Source: Oligoflexus tunisiensis
GTDB taxonomy: Bacteria; Bdellovibrionota_B; Oligoflexia; Oligoflexales; Oligoflexaceae
DNA: 64,000 nucleotides
Reading direction: 5' to 3'
Assembly (NCBI RefSeq): GCF_001748245.1
Contig: NZ_BDFO01000001.1
Coordinates: 5,216,483-5,280,482, forward strand
Every line of letters begins with the position of its first letter. Within the stretch, counting starts at the first letter, position 1. Of this stretch, positions 50,425-59,270 are shown piece after piece. The translations under genes and the position numbers were made by a program. Under the pieces are notes generated by a model. It had not been told where the DNA came from. It worked only from the letters and a program-made list of their open reading frames with translations, and searched no databases.

Positions 50425-52272
50425 ATGAGCGCAAATTTACGCAACATCTGTATCATTGCCCACGTTGACCATGGCAAGACCACGCTTGTGGACTTCCTCC
50501 TTAAACAAGCCGGAACTTTCCAGGAGCACCAGGCGGTTGATGATCGCGTAATGGACTCGATGGATCTCGAACGCGAGCGCGGGATTACCATTCTCGCGAA
50601 AAACACGTCCGTCGTTGTGGGCAACACCAAAATCAACATCATCGACACGCCGGGTCACGCTGACTTCGGTGGCGAAGTGGAACGCATCATGGGCATGTCC
50701 CAGGGCGCCATCCTCCTGGTCGATGCGGCTGAAGGACCTTTGCCTCAGACGCGTTTCGTGCTGGAAAAGGCGATCAAACAAGGTCTCAAGATCATCCTCT
50801 GTATCAATAAGGTCGACCGTCCTGAAGTGCGGGAAGGCGATCGCATCAATGAAGTGATCAACGGCGCGTTCGATCTTTTCTGTGACCTCGGGGCCACGGA
50901 GGATCAGACCGACTTCCCCATCCTCTACGCCTGTGGCCGTCAGGGCTGGTGTACGATGGATCCTGCCGAAATTCCCGCGCTGCTGGAAGGCAAAAAAGGC
51001 GATTTGAAGCCGCTCTTTGATCTGGTTTTGGATTACGTGAATCCGCCTGCGGTCGAGGACGGTCCCTTCCGCATGCTGATCAGCAACCTCGACTACAGTG
51101 AGTGGGTTGGTCAGATGGGTGTGGGCCGCGTGTACTCGGGCTCCGTGAAAAAAGGCGATCGCCTGATCAGCAAGTCGGTGGATGCCAGCGGCAAACCCGT
51201 GAACCGCGTGTTCACCGTTTCCAAGGTTCTGTCCTTCAAAGGCCTGCGTCAGGTCGAAGTTGATGAACTGGAAGCCGGTGATATCGGTCTGCTCGCTGGT
51301 CTGGATGAAGTCCATATCGGTGACACCATCGTCGCCAACGAAACTCAGGAAGCCTTGCCCCGTATCATCGTGGAAAGTCCCACACTCGGTATGATCTTCT
51401 CGATCAACACCGGGCCTCTTTCGGGTCAGGAAGGCGAAGCCGTCCAGTCACGGAAACTGCGTGACCGACTCCTGCGCTTCTGCCGTTATAATGTGGCTCT
51501 GCGCTTCGAAGAAACCGCCCAGCCCGACCAGTTCCGTATTCTCGGCCGCGGTGAACTGCAGTTTGCGATTCTGATTGAGCAGATGCGCCGTGAAGGTTTG
51601 GAATTCATGATCGGTCGTCCGGAAGTCCTCTTCCAAAAGGATGAAAACGGTCAGGTTCTGGAACCGGTCGAGCGTCTCGTTCTCGATTTGCCCGAGCAGT
51701 TTTCCGGTGAAGTCACCGAGATGCTGCAGACCCGCAAGGGCATCATGAGTTCCTATGAAAATATCGGCCACGGTCGGATCCGTTTGAAATTCGAGATTCC
51801 AACCCGCGGCATCCTCGGCATCAACTCACGCTTTAAAACCGCCACCCGCGGTGAGGGCATCATGAGTTCCGAGTTTATCGGTTATGTTCCATTCAAGGGC
51901 GAACTCGTGCACCGGATCAACGGGGCCTTGATCTCCGACCGTGACGGCGAAACCATTCCTTATGCTTTGGAATCGATTCAGGAACGCGGTCAGCTCTTCG
52001 TCGATCCCGGTGTAAAAGTTTATGAGGGCATGATCATCGGCGAATGCGCCAAGGATCAGGATCTGAACGTCAACGCCTGTCGCGAAAAGAAACTGACCAA
52101 CCACCGGGCCTCCGGTTCCGACGGTCTGGTGATGCTGCAAGGTGTTCGCAAGATGTCCCTGGAACAATGCATTGAGTGGATCGAGGACGATGAGTGGATT
52201 GAAGCCACTCCCGAATCGATTCGTCTGCGGAAGAAAATTCTGCCGCAAAACCTGCGGAACATGAAACGCTAA
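50425..52272 (+). CDS. typA: Ribosome-binding translational GTPase TypA/BipA
   Basis: This 615-residue GTPase of the EF-G family is connected with ribosome assembly and stress or cold adaptation. The G domain shows G1 AHVDHGKTT, G2 RGITI, G3 DTPGHADF and G4 NKVDRPE. Domains II, III and V follow, then the BipA-specific C-terminal domain (GLVMLQGVRKMSLEQCIEWIEDDEW in two pieces). Length and motifs are fully typical. The ribosome site is weak (GGA 10 nt before the ATG). A dihydrouridine synthase gene starts 10 nt after its stop, suggesting an operon of translation-related genes. Confidence 0.97.
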   Translation: MSANLRNICIIAHVDHGKTTLVDFLLKQAGTFQEHQAVDDRVMDSMDLERERGITILAKNTSVVVGNTKINIIDTPGHADFGGEVERIMGMSQGAILLVDAAEGPLPQTRFVLEKAIKQGLKIILCINKVDRPEVREGDRINEVINGAFDLFCDLGATEDQTDFPILYACGRQGWCTMDPAEIPALLEGKKGDLKPLFDLVLDYVNPPAVEDGPFRMLISNLDYSEWVGQMGVGRVYSGSVKKGDRLISKSVDASGKPVNRVFTVSKVLSFKGLRQVEVDELEAGDIGLLAGLDEVHIGDTIVANETQEALPRIIVESPTLGMIFSINTGPLSGQEGEAVQSRKLRDRLLRFCRYNVALRFEETAQPDQFRILGRGELQFAILIEQMRREGLEFMIGRPEVLFQKDENGQVLEPVERLVLDLPEQFSGEVTEMLQTRKGIMSSYENIGHGRIRLKFEIPTRGILGINSRFKTATRGEGIMSSEFIGYVPFKGELVHRINGALISDRDGETIPYALESIQERGQLFVDPGVKVYEGMIIGECAKDQDLNVNACREKKLTNHRASGSDGLVMLQGVRKMSLEQCIEWIEDDEWIEATPESIRLRKKILPQNLRNMKR

Positions 52273-52282
52273 GACCACGATC

Positions 52283-53482
52283 ATGAGCGGAAGCAAAACA
52301 TTCGGCCTCGCGCCTATGGAGGGAGTCAGCGAACTCCCCTTCCGTCTCTGGATCGCCCAGGTCAGCGCTCCGGCTTTTTCCTCAACGCCTTTCCTGCGTG
52401 CAACCGACACCTACCCGGCTCAGATCCCGCTCGACTTTGCCGCTGAAATCACTCGTGATTGGGAGCTGCCCTATCAGCTGGTGCCTCAAGTGATGGCCTC
52501 GGATCCTCAGGATTTCGTGCGCACCGCGCGTCTGCTCCTGCCCCACGCGGAGTTTGTGGACCTCAACTGCGGCTGTCCTTCGCCCAATCCTGTGAGTGGC
52601 GGCGCGGGGTCGAGTCTTTTGAAGGATCCAGCGCTGTTTGTGGGCTTTGCGGAACGCATGGCGGAAGCCTTGCCGCCGCGACGCTTCAGTATCAAGATGC
52701 GAACCGGCTTTGATGATACGGATGCGTTCGATGCCTTCACGGCAGGTCTGCGTCCCCTTCCCTTGCAGCAGCTGACCGTGCATGGCCGGACCCGACGCGA
52801 TCGTTATGATGGCGCCAGCCGCTGGGATTTGATTGAGCGCGCGGCCGCCCGTCTGCATTTTCCGGTGATCGGTTCAGGAGACATCCTGGGCCTTGCCTCG
52901 CTGCCGGATATTGAAAGAACCGCTCCTTCCGTTTCCCGTTTCATCGTGGGCCGGGGTGCCTTGCGTAATCCCTGGATCTTCATGGAACTGCGGGAAGGGC
53001 GTTCGGTCACGATCCGCCGCTCGCTCCTCCAGAAGGTGGTGGCGTGCTTTGCGCTGCTCACCGAACTCGGCATGGATCATCAGATTGCCAGACTGGAGCC
53101 TTTGGTCCGCAAAGGTCTTTGGCGAACGCCGGCCGGCAACCGGGCGGAAGCCTGGGATGCCTTCTATGACGAGCTTTGTGGAGCTCATGCGGGGAAAAGT
53201 CTGCCGTTTACCGAACTTGCACTCGACCGCATTACCCTCGGTCGGGTGAAAATGGTCTGGAATTATCTTAGGAGCAGTCTGCCTCCTCTCTACTTTGAAC
53301 CTCTGCTTCTGCGCTCCAGGAATCTGGGTGAGCTCCTCGGCGGCCTGGAACGCCTCGATCCGGCTGATGAACCTTTCCTGATCCGGCACCGCCCGGAATG
53401 GGACTGGCTGTTTACCAGCAGTCGCCAAAAACCCACGGAAATCGCCGGTGAAAGCCCGAAATTGGCCCTCGCAACTCCCTGA
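52283..53482 (+). CDS. tRNA-dihydrouridine synthase
   Basis: This 399-residue flavoprotein of the Dus family reduces uridine to dihydrouridine in tRNA D-loops. The TIM-barrel N-terminus is GLAPMEGVSE, the catalytic Cys is Cys98 in NCGCPSP, the FMN/phosphate loop is IGSGDI, and HGRTR is the conserved tRNA/FMN-binding strand. The C-terminal helical domain is followed by about 40 extra residues. The catalytic region resembles DusC/DusA-type bacterial enzymes; I cannot decide the subtype. It sits 10 nt downstream of typA and is probably co-transcribed. Confidence 0.9.
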   Translation: MSGSKTFGLAPMEGVSELPFRLWIAQVSAPAFSSTPFLRATDTYPAQIPLDFAAEITRDWELPYQLVPQVMASDPQDFVRTARLLLPHAEFVDLNCGCPSPNPVSGGAGSSLLKDPALFVGFAERMAEALPPRRFSIKMRTGFDDTDAFDAFTAGLRPLPLQQLTVHGRTRRDRYDGASRWDLIERAAARLHFPVIGSGDILGLASLPDIERTAPSVSRFIVGRGALRNPWIFMELREGRSVTIRRSLLQKVVACFALLTELGMDHQIARLEPLVRKGLWRTPAGNRAEAWDAFYDELCGAHAGKSLPFTELALDRITLGRVKMVWNYLRSSLPPLYFEPLLLRSRNLGELLGGLERLDPADEPFLIRHRPEWDWLFTSSRQKPTEIAGESPKLALATP

Positions 53483-53588
53483 ATTTTAAAATGAAATACG
53501 AAATTATTTCAGAAAAATAAGAATCGAGCCGATAAGCCTCTCAGAAATCCACTGAGCTTTGCTCGGTTTCATTTTGCGAGGACAGATT

Positions 53589-54008
53589 ATGCGACGGCCA
53601 TGGCTCATTGTTGGGCTGGTTATCATCTTGAATGCTTGCTCGAACGCCACGTTCAAAGGGGTGAAGGGCGACTCTTCGCGTGATGAGACACCTCCTGTCA
53701 ATAATGAGGAGGCCAACCCCATTCCGCCTACGGACAAGCCGAATACCCCTGATCCGAATACGGATGATCCCAATACTCAAAATCCGGGTCCAGAGCCTGG
53801 CCCCTGTGATCCGCTGACGCTTCTGGATCTCGATAGTCTTTATCAATTAAAGGATGACGTCTGCAATCCGGACGATCCGGAAGATGATGATGACGACGAG
53901 GATCCGGATGACGATCCGGACGATGATCCCGAAGATGATCCGGATGACGACCCGGAAGATGATCCGGATGATGATCCAGGACAAAACGAACCGGGTCAGA
54001 ACTCTTGA
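53589..54008 (+). CDS. Asp/Pro-repeat lipoprotein
   Basis: This 139-residue lipoprotein has a signal with lipobox-like LNAC. The mature part is disordered: a Pro/Asn/Thr-rich section (35-80), a small Cys pair (PCDPLTLL...DDVCNP) and an acidic tail built of repeated D-D-P/E-D-D-P units (about 105-135). The ribosome site GAGGA is 7 nt before the ATG at 53589. The acidic repeats could bind Ca2+ or act as a charged surface brush. No function is recognised. It is monocistronic. Confidence 0.75.
   Translation: MRRPWLIVGLVIILNACSNATFKGVKGDSSRDETPPVNNEEANPIPPTDKPNTPDPNTDDPNTQNPGPEPGPCDPLTLLDLDSLYQLKDDVCNPDDPEDDDDDEDPDDDPDDDPEDDPDDDPEDDPDDDPGQNEPGQNS
53868..53980 (+). repeat. Short tandem repeat encoding Asp-Asp-Pro units
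   Basis: This region of the lipoprotein gene is an array of imperfect 9- to 12-nt units of the form GATGATCCGGA(T/A)GA. It is likely to vary in copy number by slippage. Unit boundaries are approximate. Confidence 0.7.
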
Positions 54009-54020
54009 AAAAAAGCAGGC

Positions 54021-54593
54021 TTAGTGCCCAGCACGCTCAGTTCCCGGCGACGGGCTGAGCGTCCATTGTTTGGTGCCGACTTCAAACCGACGCGCTTCCG
54101 CGTGATCATGAAAATTCAAAACGAAAACTTCAGCCTGATCCCAAAGACGTCGTATCAAAGGCGCTGGCGCGTCGGGCCGCATATGCGGATTGCGAACATC
54201 CACCAGCACGTGAATGGGTTCAAAATGTAAATAACCGCGCAGATGAGAACTTCGAATAAAATCAAAAATCTGCTGAATATCCGCCTGAGCTGTAATCTCC
54301 ACAACAATCCGTTGAATGCTCTCGTCCCGCAAGAGACCAAGCAGCACTTCAAAAAACGTATAGGCCATCTCGCAGCATACGCAGGCATTCAGGAGGCGCT
54401 CCACCCGGGCTGGGACCGTGCGGGGAAAATCCAGCTTTCTGTCGCCCTCTTCACACAGGATCACACCGAGCTTTTCACCTGACCAGGCATGATCCATCTG
54501 ATGCTGAAGAAAAGTGGTTTTCCCAGAGCCATAAAGACCGCCAATAATATGGAGCGGAACCGGTGTTGCGCGTGGCGTTGGTAATTCCATCAT
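54021..54593 (-). CDS. CobW/COG0523-like P-loop protein (short form)
   Basis: This protein is about 190 residues long. The P-loop GGLYGSGKTTF and CxxC-type motif NACVCC correspond to the G1 and CxCC metal-binding motifs of COG0523 GTPases, which deliver metals such as zinc or cobalt. The usual C-terminal CobW domain is missing, as is a clear NKxD, so it is a truncated or divergent member. The start is uncertain: the ATG pair at 54593/54590 fits the family, with GGGAAAG about 11 nt upstream. Earlier Met codons (54632, 54671, 54695, 54734) keep the frame open but add non-homologous sequence. It ends 12 nt after the convergent Asp/Pro lipoprotein gene. Confidence 0.68.
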   Translation of the reverse strand: MMELPTPRATPVPLHIIGGLYGSGKTTFLQHQMDHAWSGEKLGVILCEEGDRKLDFPRTVPARVERLLNACVCCEMAYTFFEVLLGLLRDESIQRIVVEITAQADIQQIFDFIRSSHLRGYLHFEPIHVLVDVRNPHMRPDAPAPLIRRLWDQAEVFVLNFHDHAEARRFEVGTKQWTLSPSPGTERAGH

Positions 54594-54869
54594 AAAGCTT
54601 ATCTTTCCCGGAAAAGGACAAAACCTACGCATCGCAGGCTGTTCCGCATCATTCCACAAAGCCGGATCCATGGCAAGCGCGCGGCTCCATTCCATCGTCA
54701 ATTTTTGACAGTTCTTATCAGTTTTTGATGGCATTTTCTGACAGGCATTTGCATTTGATGCACCGTGTCCGGCTCTGATATTCTCGAGTGTACATCACGA
54801 ATGAATTTTTTCCTCGCGCACGCAAAAACCTGCCCGATGATGCCATCTGGAGCAGGAAAGGACCAAGGA

Positions 54870-56270
54870 TTGAACATCAGGATGCACTCACTTGAGCTGA
54901 CATGGGAACGTGTCGCGCAGAGACTTTTTGTCAATCATAGAATCATGGCGTTAAACCTGGTTTCGTTTCTCGCCATTGCTTTCTTTTCAGGCACGATCCT
55001 GACGGCAGCGTTTTTGTTTCTCTATATCGCGGTCAACTATTCGATGACGGTTGGACTTGCGAAAGCACGTCAGACGTCGCGTCGGAAACAGATTTACTGC
55101 GCCTGCCTTGGCGTGAATATCGGCTGCTTTTTCTTTCTGCAGCATAAGGGATTCATTGGTGTTCTGGATTCCAAAAATGCCAGCGCACCCTCGACCGTGC
55201 CTCTGCTCATGGGTTATGCGTTCTATGCCCTGCAGGCCGTGGCCATTCAAGGAGCCGTCTTCCGGCGGGTGATCTTTGATCTGGACTTCCAACGCTATGC
55301 CCTGGCTGTGAGTTTCTGTGGAGCATTTCTCGCCGGGCCGGTTTTCAATCAGGAGCAGCTGAAGAAGTTCAAAGACCTGGAGGTGGCGCTACCCACACCG
55401 ACCCGTATTTATAAATATCTGCATGTGCTGATCGGGGCTTTCGCGTTTAAATATGTCTTTGCCAATTGGTTGAGCCAATGGGTGACCACCCAGGAAGCTT
55501 TGAGTCCTCTGCTTATTGCGCGTACCGTTCTCTGCTTTGAGCTGCAGGTTTACTTCGATTTCGCAGGATACAGCCTTCTATCCTTTTTCCTCTGCCGCAT
55601 CTTCGGCATTCCGATCTATCATAATTTTCAGCACCCGTTTGCCGCACAAAACATTCCAGAATTCTGGCGACGCTGGCACGTGGGGCTCGGCACCTTCTTC
55701 AAGGAAAATGTCTTTCTGCCCCTGCGAGCGGTGTATCCGCAGCGTCTGGCCACTCGCGTGATACTCCCGATGACGGTCTTTCTGCTCTCGGCTCTCTGGC
55801 ACGGACCAACGCGCAACTTTATTCTCTGGGGCCTTTTGCATGGCGGGGCGTTTGTCGTTTCCGTGGCGATCCTGAAACGCTGGAACCGAATGGCTGCCGT
55901 CCGCCTGGGTGCGAAGATTTCCGTTTTTATCGTTCTGTTTTATGGACGCCTGCTTTTTATGGAAAGTGACTTTGATCTGCTGATGGAGAAGTTCCGAGGC
56001 CTCGGCAGGTTCCAGAAGATGGGGCGGGACCTTTGGGCGATCCTTTCAGCGCATACGCAGCTTTCCCAGGCTTTCCTGCAACATTGGGATGGCTTTGTGG
56101 TGGGCGGCGCGATGGTTCTGATCCTCGCCTATGAAGTTTTCTTTATCAAACACGACGACAGGCGTTGCTATCGTTATTTAAGACCAGGGATCTGGGCTTT
56201 TATCGTGCTCCTCTTTACCCTGCTCTTCTTTCAACCTGCGAATCATGCCGGATTTGTTTATGGCCGTTAG
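54870..56270 (+). CDS. MBOAT family membrane O-acyltransferase
   Basis: This 466-residue protein has about ten TM helices and the MBOAT core: FDFAGYSLLSF, NFQHPFAAQNIPEFWRRWH and the active-site His in SALWHG. It transfers an acyl group, often acetyl, from the cytoplasm to an exported or surface polymer, as in AlgI and DltB. The TTG at 54870 is favoured: AGGAAAGG lies 8 nt before it, while the ATG at 54882 has only a distant AAGGA. The stop overlaps the start of the SGNH-like gene by 11 nt, so the two work together. Confidence 0.88.
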   Translation: MNIRMHSLELTWERVAQRLFVNHRIMALNLVSFLAIAFFSGTILTAAFLFLYIAVNYSMTVGLAKARQTSRRKQIYCACLGVNIGCFFFLQHKGFIGVLDSKNASAPSTVPLLMGYAFYALQAVAIQGAVFRRVIFDLDFQRYALAVSFCGAFLAGPVFNQEQLKKFKDLEVALPTPTRIYKYLHVLIGAFAFKYVFANWLSQWVTTQEALSPLLIARTVLCFELQVYFDFAGYSLLSFFLCRIFGIPIYHNFQHPFAAQNIPEFWRRWHVGLGTFFKENVFLPLRAVYPQRLATRVILPMTVFLLSALWHGPTRNFILWGLLHGGAFVVSVAILKRWNRMAAVRLGAKISVFIVLFYGRLLFMESDFDLLMEKFRGLGRFQKMGRDLWAILSAHTQLSQAFLQHWDGFVVGGAMVLILAYEVFFIKHDDRRCYRYLRPGIWAFIVLLFTLLFFQPANHAGFVYGR

Positions 56271-57213
56271 AAAACAGTCACTTTGCTTTCTCAGTATCCT
56301 GGGCTTTGCCGCCCTCTACGTTGGATTTGGCTTTCTCTTTGCCCTGGATAAGCGCGATACCAGCAATGTGCTCCATGAAATTTTTCGGGAAAAAGCCCTG
56401 GCTGCCAACCGGGCCGTCGGGAAGAAGCGTATCCTGCTGACCGGTGGTTCCAATGTCGTCTGGGGTTTTCGCTCCCAGCTCATTGAAGATGCGACCGGCA
56501 TCCCCACTTTCAACTTGGCCTTGATTCATGAAGCGTATGATCCCAAAGCGATGCGTGCCCTTACACAGAGTGTTGTGCGTAAGGGGGATGTGGTGGTCTA
56601 CTCGTCCATATCATTTTTGAACTCCCGTGGCACCGATCCCAACGCTGCCCAGGAGCTTTTGCAGGTGGCCGGCCTGGATCATGAAACCAGGGGCCCCTTT
56701 CAAAGACTGAAAAGGACCCTGTGCCACCACTGGTCACCTTATCCGCAGAGAAGCGCTATCATTGCCTCTCTGCCTACGCTCTACCGGCGTTATATTCAGC
56801 AGGAGCGCAGCATACACGCCCAGGGATTGAACGCCAAAGGTGATGTGGCCAGCTGCCATAAGCAGGCTGCCGCAGGTGCAGCTGGATATGTGGATCCTCC
56901 CGACCGCGCCAGTCTTTTTAACGAGCTGCAGGAGTTTCAAAACGCATTGCGGGCGGAAGGCGCGTCGCTGGTGCTCCAGCTTCCCCCGACTCTGATCGTG
57001 CCGGATCAGAAGCAGCTGTGGCTGGATGCCTATATACCGTTTCTGGCCGCCATGCGCGAACAATTTGCAGTGGCGACGCAGGATATGGAGCATGTGGTTT
57101 CAACCGAAGAGCCGCGCTTCTGTGATTCCGGCTTCCACCTCGGCAACGAGGAGGCGGAGAATCGCAGCCGCGCCTTGGCCGCTTTTCTCAATAGCCGTCA
57201 GTTAAACTTTTGA
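56260..57213 (+). CDS. SGNH/DltD-AlgJ-like partner of the MBOAT acyltransferase
   Basis: This 317-residue protein has one N-terminal TM (about 5-28) and then an alpha/beta SGNH-like domain. The block-I segment is LLTGGSNVVWGF (Ser in GGSN). The C-terminal catalytic block is FCDSGFHLG (DxxH). These features match periplasmic DltD/AlgJ-type partners that complete acyl transfer from MBOAT proteins to a polymer. The ATG at 56260 has GGA 8 nt upstream; the ATG at 56245 has none. It is translationally coupled to the MBOAT gene. No polymer biosynthesis gene is nearby, so the acceptor is unknown. Confidence 0.8.
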   Translation: MAVRKQSLCFLSILGFAALYVGFGFLFALDKRDTSNVLHEIFREKALAANRAVGKKRILLTGGSNVVWGFRSQLIEDATGIPTFNLALIHEAYDPKAMRALTQSVVRKGDVVVYSSISFLNSRGTDPNAAQELLQVAGLDHETRGPFQRLKRTLCHHWSPYPQRSAIIASLPTLYRRYIQQERSIHAQGLNAKGDVASCHKQAAAGAAGYVDPPDRASLFNELQEFQNALRAEGASLVLQLPPTLIVPDQKQLWLDAYIPFLAAMREQFAVATQDMEHVVSTEEPRFCDSGFHLGNEEAENRSRALAAFLNSRQLNF

Positions 57214-57214
57214 T

Positions 57215-59158
57215 TCAGGACGCCAGGGACTTGACGAAAGGTTCAGCAGGCTCACTCAAAACCTCGGCAGCCTCACCCGAGGCAAAGATTCCACGATAAA
57301 ACGCATCCGCTTCGGCATCGTTACGGATCGCACCCATTCCGGGCCCGAGTTTATGTTTCTTAAAGAGCTTCTGGTAGCGCGGGTCAAGACTCTCATAGAG
57401 GCGAGACTGCACGGTGATCATATGCCCCGCGCGTTCCGCGGGCCACTGTTTCCTCAGACTCTCATAACGCGTGGCCAGGACGATGCTGTGGCCGAACAGT
57501 TCATAGGATCGAATCCCTGAAACCGTAAAAAATCCCTGAATCGGCCCTCGGGCAAGCCCAAGGGAACAGTAGGTTCGTTCCGCGGATACCGTGCTGGAAA
57601 ATTCCTGATCGAAGGCATCCAGGAAACCGAAGGCAAGCTGCATCGCCACGTCGTGAGAAGCCCGGCCATGCGGAGTGGCAAAAGGAAAGCCCACCGCACA
57701 GAGAAAGCCATCCCCCATCTCCTTGATCCGAAAGCCCGAGGCACTCAAAGTTTCACCCTGATAGTCACGGCTCATCAGATGATCACAGCGATCGAAGAAG
57801 CGCCGAAGAAAGTTCGAGAGATTTTCTATCTGCGAGCTGGTGCTGGCGATAATATCCAGACAGATCACTACCGCCTCGCCTGCGGCATGTGGCATCGTCG
57901 TTTCCAGAATTTCCCCCTGCTTCATCTGATCCATCTGATGGGGATAGACCATCTTAGCCAGCTGGGAAAAGGCGTGACGGCGCCTCTGGGTTTCGCGCAA
58001 GCGTCCCAGGCGCATTTTGTGTGCCAAAGCATACGAAATAATGATGGCCTCAAAGCTGGCTCCGACGAAGTTCAGACTGACGATCCAGGGTTCATCCGGA
58101 ACAAGGCCCTGCAGATGCAGGACCTGCATGGCGTTTCCAACGATGAGCATCGACCAGGCAAGAATATAATAATAGGCCAGAGGATGCCGCCGTCGCACGG
58201 CGCTGATCGCAGCCACGACGCCGATACAGGAGCAGATGAACGACAAACTTTGGGTCAAGGTGGCCGCCAACGGAATCTCATTCCATAAGGTGACGACCAT
58301 GGTCACACACAGCATCCCAATAAAGAACCGGATCAATTTACGGAACCAGTCCTTCCTTTCATGAAAATCCAGGAAATAGTAAATGAAGAGCGTGGTAAAT
58401 ATCAGGGCCAGGTCGATGGTGATAATCCCAAGCTGATTCAGTGCCGGACCAATATCCTGCAGGATGAGTTGCTTGGACAGCCCGACGACATAGAGCTGAG
58501 CCATGGCGTAGAGGTTCAGATAAAGGAAATAGAAGACATGCGTGATCTCGCGTGTGACAAAATAGATGACCAGATTGTAAAACGACAGCGCGAAGCAGAT
58601 CGCAAAGAAGCCGCCGAACAGCAGAAGTTCGGGAATGATACGGCTGTAAAAATATTCCGGATGATAGAGGCGCCAGTCCAGGGCAAAGACATCGCGGGAC
58701 TTTTGGCGAAGGACCAGCGTATTCACCCCCGGATTCAAACGAAAATCAAAGATCGGCAGACGATAATCCACGGCCCATTCCCGAAAGGGAATATCGAGTC
58801 CAAGAGCCCGGTGATAGACAAGCTGTCCGCCGATAATCTGGTAAAGTTCGATGCGACTGGTGATCGCCAGCCCATGCTCCAGAAAAACCCGCTCCACCCC
58901 CGCACTGCGGTTCTCGACGGTGATCACACTCCAGCATTCCTCATCCCCGATGATTCCACGGCTATGGCGGGTTGTGGGCTTGAGTTCGGACGCACGGCTT
59001 AGGACAGTGGACCAGTCCAAAGTCTCGCGCGTGCAGAGAGTGTGGAAGACTTCGTTCGCCACCATCTCATGGCGCCCGGGCTCATAGACCCAGGACGCGG
59101 CCGCATGAGTGGACCACGATCCCAGGAGGAGGATGATGATGAAAAATCCTGACAGCAA
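57215..59158 (-). CDS. 7TMR-DISM adenylate/guanylate cyclase-like protein
   Basis: This 647-residue membrane protein has a signal peptide, a 7TMR-DISMED2 sensor domain (residues 25-165) and a seven-TM 7TMR-DISM region (175-390). A class III cyclase domain follows (about 430-620). Metal-binding Asp residues are in VVICLDIIAS and MGDGFLC. The transition-state Arg is kept in VLATRYE, but the usual Asn of VNxAxR is Val, so activity may be altered or lost. The start is the TTG at 59158, with AAAGGA 7 nt before it. Earlier starts overlap the amidase gene in another frame. It converges with the SGNH gene one base away. Confidence 0.8.
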   Translation of the reverse strand: MLSGFFIIILLLGSWSTHAAASWVYEPGRHEMVANEVFHTLCTRETLDWSTVLSRASELKPTTRHSRGIIGDEECWSVITVENRSAGVERVFLEHGLAITSRIELYQIIGGQLVYHRALGLDIPFREWAVDYRLPIFDFRLNPGVNTLVLRQKSRDVFALDWRLYHPEYFYSRIIPELLLFGGFFAICFALSFYNLVIYFVTREITHVFYFLYLNLYAMAQLYVVGLSKQLILQDIGPALNQLGIITIDLALIFTTLFIYYFLDFHERKDWFRKLIRFFIGMLCVTMVVTLWNEIPLAATLTQSLSFICSCIGVVAAISAVRRRHPLAYYYILAWSMLIVGNAMQVLHLQGLVPDEPWIVSLNFVGASFEAIIISYALAHKMRLGRLRETQRRRHAFSQLAKMVYPHQMDQMKQGEILETTMPHAAGEAVVICLDIIASTSSQIENLSNFLRRFFDRCDHLMSRDYQGETLSASGFRIKEMGDGFLCAVGFPFATPHGRASHDVAMQLAFGFLDAFDQEFSSTVSAERTYCSLGLARGPIQGFFTVSGIRSYELFGHSIVLATRYESLRKQWPAERAGHMITVQSRLYESLDPRYQKLFKKHKLGPGMGAIRNDAEADAFYRGIFASGEAAEVLSEPAEPFVKSLAS

Positions 59159-59270
59159 CGCCCGATCCTTTGCCCTGACGGTAAAACCCGCCGTCTCTCC
59201 TTGTCGGTGAGAGTTTATCCGGATCGAGAGGCAACTCCTGCCGGGCCCCTGGCAAGAAACGCGGACCTTT

